A stretch of DNA of 64,000 nt from Streptomyces erythrochromogenes (GTDB lineage: Bacteria > Actinomycetota > Actinomycetes > Streptomycetales > Streptomycetaceae): positions 2,356,001 to 2,420,000 of the forward strand of contig NZ_CP108036.1 of the NCBI RefSeq assembly GCF_036170895.1, written 5' to 3'. The translations under genes were made by a program, and so were the position numbers. The notes beneath the pieces were generated by a model. That model was given only the letters and a program-made list of their open reading frames with translations. It made no database searches and had not been told where the DNA came from. Below are positions 60,836 to 64,000 of the stretch, one piece after another. The first letter of the stretch is position 1. Every line of letters begins with the position of its first letter.

Positions 60836-62071
60836 ATGAGTGACCAGACGGACGGCGGACGCAGGCTCAGCACGCAGGAGGCGGCGCGGGTGCTCGGCGT
60901 GAAGCCGGCGACGGTGTACGCCTATGTCAGCCGGGGCCAGCTCACCAGCCGCCGCGATGCGGCAGGGCGGGGCAGCAGCTTCGACGCCGCCGAGGTGGAG
61001 GCGCTGGCCCGGCGCAGCCGGCGCGAGGCGGCGGCTCCCCCCGCCGGTGAGCTCTCGGTCCGCACGGCGCTCACCCTCATCGAACCCGACCGGTTCTACT
61101 TCCGGGGCGTCGACGCCGTGGCCCTGGCCTCGCGGTACCGCTACGAGGAGGTCGCCGAGTGGCTCTGGACCGGGACCCTCACCCCCGGGGCCCGGTTCAC
61201 CGCTCCTGCGGAGCTGCTGGAGGCGGCCCGTCGGGCGGTGGACGCCCTGCCGGCGCACAGCGGCCCGGTCGACCGGCTGCGGGTGGCGGTCGCCGCCGCC
61301 GCGGTGGCGGATCCGCTGCGCTTCGACCTGTCGGAGGAGGCCGTACTCGGCTCCGCGCGCTGCCTGATCCCGACGCTGGTCGGCGCACTGCCCGCGGTGG
61401 GCAGCGGGTGGGCCGGCGACGGCCGGATCGCCCGGCAGCTGTGGTCCCGGCTGACGCCGCGGGAGCCGGACCCGGACGCCCTCGCCGTACTGGACCTGGC
61501 CCTGGCGCTGCTGGTCGACCACGACCTGGCCGCCTCCACGCTCGCCGTACGGGTGGCCGCGTCGGCGCGCGCGCATCCGTACGCGGCGGTCTCGGCCGGG
61601 CTCGGCGCGCTCGAAGGACCACTGCACGGCGCGGCCGGGCGGCTCGCGCACCGGATGCTGGTGGAGGTGCTGGAACAGGGCGGTGCCGCGCCGGTGGTCG
61701 CCGAGCACCTGCGGGCGGGACGCCGGGTCCCGGGCCTGGGCCACCGCCTCTACCGGGGCGAGGACCCCCGGGCGGGGGCGCTGTTCGCACGGCTGGAAGG
61801 GCTGGAGCAAGCCGCCCCCGCCCTGGCGGCGGCCCGCGAGGTGGTCGCGGTGACGGCCCGCCAGGGCGGGCTGCACGCCAACGTGGACCTGGCGCTGGCG
61901 GTCCTGTCGGTGTCCTGCGGCATGGCCGCCGAGGCCGGTGAGACGGTCTTCGCGGTGGCCCGCACGGCGGGCTGGATCGCCCACGCGCTGGAGGAGTACC
62001 AGGAGCGCCCGCTGCGCATGCGGCCGAGCGGCCAGTACCACGGCCCGCGCCCGCCCCAGCCGATGCCTTAG
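60836..62071 (+). CDS. Helix-turn-helix-citrate synthase fusion
   Basis: 411 residues. The N-terminus (about residues 10-55) is an excisionase/MerR-like helix-turn-helix: RLSTQEAARVLGVKPATVYAYVSRGQLTSRRD. The rest is a citrate synthase domain with both catalytic His regions (GPLHGAAGRLAH, VPGLGHRLYRGEDPRAG) and an Asp (HANVDLALAVLSV). It is shorter in the large domain than typical enzymes. The ensemble suggests either a citrate synthase that binds its own promoter or a metabolite-sensing regulator. ATG 60836 follows AGGGTG. A palindromic operator lies just upstream. Confidence 0.88.
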   Translation: MSDQTDGGRRLSTQEAARVLGVKPATVYAYVSRGQLTSRRDAAGRGSSFDAAEVEALARRSRREAAAPPAGELSVRTALTLIEPDRFYFRGVDAVALASRYRYEEVAEWLWTGTLTPGARFTAPAELLEAARRAVDALPAHSGPVDRLRVAVAAAAVADPLRFDLSEEAVLGSARCLIPTLVGALPAVGSGWAGDGRIARQLWSRLTPREPDPDALAVLDLALALLVDHDLAASTLAVRVAASARAHPYAAVSAGLGALEGPLHGAAGRLAHRMLVEVLEQGGAAPVVAEHLRAGRRVPGLGHRLYRGEDPRAGALFARLEGLEQAAPALAAAREVVAVTARQGGLHANVDLALAVLSVSCGMAAEAGETVFAVARTAGWIAHALEEYQERPLRMRPSGQYHGPRPPQPMP

Positions 62072-62334
62072 ACCGTGTCCGGGCGGCCCAGTGGGCTGTC
62101 CCACCGCTCCGCGATGCCCTCGGCCAGCGCGAAACGGGCCGCAGCCCCGTCCTCCCGGCCCAGCAGCACGGCCAGTTCACCGAGAGTTCCTTGCGGAAGT
62201 AGTCCGTCCGCAGCGGTCCGGCCCGGCCGTGGATACCGGGGCTTCCCGCTCCTCCCCGCGGCGGCCAGCGCGACCGCGAGCATGTCCCCTGCCGGTGGAC
62301 CGGAGGCCGCGTGGACCTCCCGCAGCCACGGCAC
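62068..62334 (-). CDS. Small hypothetical protein (uncertain)
   Basis: An 88-residue reading frame (MPWLREVHAASGPPAGDMLAVALAAAGRSGKPRYPRP) with a plausible helical middle (TLGELAVLLGREDGAAARFALAEGIAERWD). It ends three bases into the convergent citrate synthase stop. The start is a GTG with no evident ribosome site, and the reading frame stays open for only about 26 codons further upstream. No family is recognised. It could be a chance reading frame in GC-rich DNA. Confidence 0.4.
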   Translation of the reverse strand: MPWLREVHAASGPPAGDMLAVALAAAGRSGKPRYPRPGRTAADGLLPQGTLGELAVLLGREDGAAARFALAEGIAERWDSPLGRPDTV

Positions 62335-62536
62335 CGGCTCCGCGAGCCGCCCCGGCGAGAACGCCGACCTCCTCGTCGCGCCCCCGGAATCCCTCCCGGA
62401 CGTCCAGGAGCCCTACGACACCCACTTCACCCGCAGTGACCCGTGAAACACGACCCGGGCATGACGGGAGTGGGGTACCCGACAAGCGGGGCGCAAATGT
62501 TCCGCTTGTGCCGGGGCCGACCTACCGTTGCTGTCC

Positions 62537-64000
62537 ATGCGGTTCCCCCTCATGAGCGCTCGGCGCCTCGGGCTGCCCAGACGGGCGGTCTCGCAGATCC
62601 TGCTGACCCAGCTGGCCATCGCGGCCGGGGTCGTCGTCCTGGCCACGGGACTGTTCCTCGCGCCGCTCAGCGCCCAGCTCGACGACCAGGCCATGCGCCG
62701 TGCCCTGGCCATCGCGCAGAGCGCCGCGGCCGATCCCGCGATCGCCGCAGGCCTCCTGGATTCCGGGGCGTCGGCGGACAGCCCGGTGCAGGCCTCGGCC
62801 GAGCGCATCCGCCGGGCGACGGGCGCCGAGTACGTCGTCGTCCTCGACCTGGACGGCATCCGCCGCTCGCATCCGAGCCCCGACCGGATCGGACTGCCCG
62901 TCTCCACCGACCCGAGCGACGCCCTGGCCGGCCGCGAGGTCATGGAGATCGACGACGGCACCCTGGGGCGCTCCGCCCGCGGCAAGGTCCCGCTCGTCGC
63001 CGCCGACGGCGAGATCGTCGGCGCGGTCTCGGTCGGCATCGCCTACGACAGCGTCCGCGACCGCCTGCTCGGGGCCATACCGGGCCTGCTGGCCTACGCC
63101 GGCGGCGCCCTGGCCGCAGGCGCCCTCGCCGCCTACCTCCTCTCCCGCAGGATCCAACGCCAGACCCGTGACCTGGCCTTCTCCGACATCGCCGGCCTGC
63201 TCGCCGAACGCGAGGCGATGCTGCACTCCATCCGCGAAGGCGTGATCGCCCTCGCCCCGGACGGCCGGGTCCGGCTGGTCAACGACGAGGCCGCCCGCCT
63301 CCTGGGCCTCACCCCGGACACCATCGGCACCTTCGCCGGACGGCCGCTGGGCGACGTCCTCGGCGCCGGCCGCACCGCCGACGTACTCTCCGGCCGCGTG
63401 ACGGGCCGGGACCTCCTCACCGTCCAGGGCCCGCGGGTCCTGGTCGCCAACCGCATGCCCACCGCGGACGGAGGTGCCGTAGCCACCCTGCGCGACCGCA
63501 CCGAGCTGGAGCACCTGGGCCGCGAACTCGACTCCACCCGTGGTCTCATCGACGCCCTGCGCGCCCAGGACCACGAACACGCCAACCGTCTCCACACCCT
63601 CCTCGGCCTGCTGGAGCTGGGCCTGCACGAGGAGGCGGTGGAGTTCGTGACGGAAGTCGTCGGCGTGCACCGCACCACCGCCGAGCAGGTCACCGAGAAG
63701 GTCCACGACCCGCTGCTGGCCGCCCTCCTCGTGGGCAAGGCCACCGTCGCCGCCGAGCGCGGCATCCCCCTGCGGCTGGCAGCCGCCACCCTCCTTCCCG
63801 ACCGCCTGGTCGACCCGGGCGGGCTCGTCACGATCGTCGGCAACCTGGTGGACAACGCCCTGGACGCCGCCGCCGGCGGAACGGCGCCCCTGGTCGAGGT
63901 GGAGCTGCGCGCGGAGGGCCGTACCGCCGTGCTGCGGGTGCGCGACAGCGGCCCCGGGGTCCCCGCCGCGCGCCGCGAGGAGATCTTCACGGAGGGCTGG
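62537..64000 (+). CDS. CitA/DcuS-type sensor histidine kinase (partial, runs off the right edge)
   Basis: 488 residues visible. TM1 (about residues 19-43) and TM2 (about residues 182-200) flank an extracytoplasmic PAS-like sensor (AEYVVVLDLDGIRRSHPSPDRIG, VPLVAADGEIVGAVSVGIAYDSV) of the citrate/dicarboxylate kinase type. A cytoplasmic PAS domain follows. The phospho-acceptor is His346 in QDHEHANRLHTLLGLLELG. The ATPase N-box (TIVGNLVDNALDAA) and GPGVP are visible before the edge. The ligand is probably an organic acid, which fits the neighbouring citrate synthases. ATG 62537 has only a weak ribosome site; ATG 62552 is possible. The partner regulator is beyond the window. Confidence 0.92.
   Translation, partial: MRFPLMSARRLGLPRRAVSQILLTQLAIAAGVVVLATGLFLAPLSAQLDDQAMRRALAIAQSAAADPAIAAGLLDSGASADSPVQASAERIRRATGAEYVVVLDLDGIRRSHPSPDRIGLPVSTDPSDALAGREVMEIDDGTLGRSARGKVPLVAADGEIVGAVSVGIAYDSVRDRLLGAIPGLLAYAGGALAAGALAAYLLSRRIQRQTRDLAFSDIAGLLAEREAMLHSIREGVIALAPDGRVRLVNDEAARLLGLTPDTIGTFAGRPLGDVLGAGRTADVLSGRVTGRDLLTVQGPRVLVANRMPTADGGAVATLRDRTELEHLGRELDSTRGLIDALRAQDHEHANRLHTLLGLLELGLHEEAVEFVTEVVGVHRTTAEQVTEKVHDPLLAALLVGKATVAAERGIPLRLAAATLLPDRLVDPGGLVTIVGNLVDNALDAAAGGTAPLVEVELRAEGRTAVLRVRDSGPGVPAARREEIFTEGW

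Overview
The window is high-GC actinobacterial chromosome, almost certainly Streptomyces or a close relative. The markers are SepH, a CutR/CutS two-component pair, a DUF4193 zinc-ribbon protein, HPr preceded by a DasR-type (dre) operator, an actinobacterial Cys-cluster ferrochelatase, a ParC that is not next to gyrase genes, and abundant GTG starts with GTGA/ATGA overlaps. Both ends cut through sensor kinases (kdpD at the left, a CitA/DcuS-type kinase at the right). From memory, the order of the core genes resembles the sepH-cutRS-parC part of the S. coelicolor chromosome; I could not check this here.

Layout. 1-17.8 kb is core-like: kdpD, DUF3710-dut-thioesterase, DUF3093, an EcsC-like protein with DUF4193, cutRS, an inositol-monophosphatase/ferrochelatase pair, an MFS transporter with a lactone oxidase, a membrane protein, sepH, rhodanese and a glyoxalase-like protein. 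17.8-25.1 kb is a metal-uptake locus. An MFS exporter faces a tightly overlapped six-gene operon (lipoprotein, permease, ATPase, DUF364 protein, PduX-like GHMP kinase, cysteine-synthase-like PLP enzyme), and a Zur/Fur-like palindrome lies between them. The operon abuts a tRNA-Cys gene. 25.4-41.1 kb is an accessory-looking block of stress, ion and redox genes: DUF6325, SHOCT, ClC channel, DUF7144, a gluconokinase-aldose epimerase fusion, a cyclase-family hydrolase, a GMC oxidoreductase, an SDR, cydAB, a cation/proton antiporter, a GH15 enzyme and DUF2254. 41.1-58.4 kb returns to core-like genes: thymidine kinase, a phosphodiesterase, DUF5998, a GNAT/acyl-CoA-synthetase protein, ptsH, GntR, an M23 peptidase behind a c-di-AMP (ydaO) riboswitch, two M16 peptidases, parC, an Mrr-TerD fusion and a CAP-domain protein. 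58.4-64 kb holds a CobW-type metallochaperone, two divergent citrate synthases (one with an N-terminal helix-turn-helix) around a palindromic operator, a small uncertain gene and the start of the CitA/DcuS-type kinase.

The most promising candidate for an undescribed system is the 17.8-25.1 kb locus. It pairs a predicted amino-acid O-kinase with a fold-type II PLP enzyme, which suggests synthesis of a small amino-acid-derived metallophore or ligand, with dedicated import, a divergent exporter and a zinc-type operator. Second are the helix-turn-helix citrate synthase with its perfect palindrome and the Mrr nuclease-TerD fusion. No CRISPR array, rRNA gene, insertion sequence or phage gene was seen.
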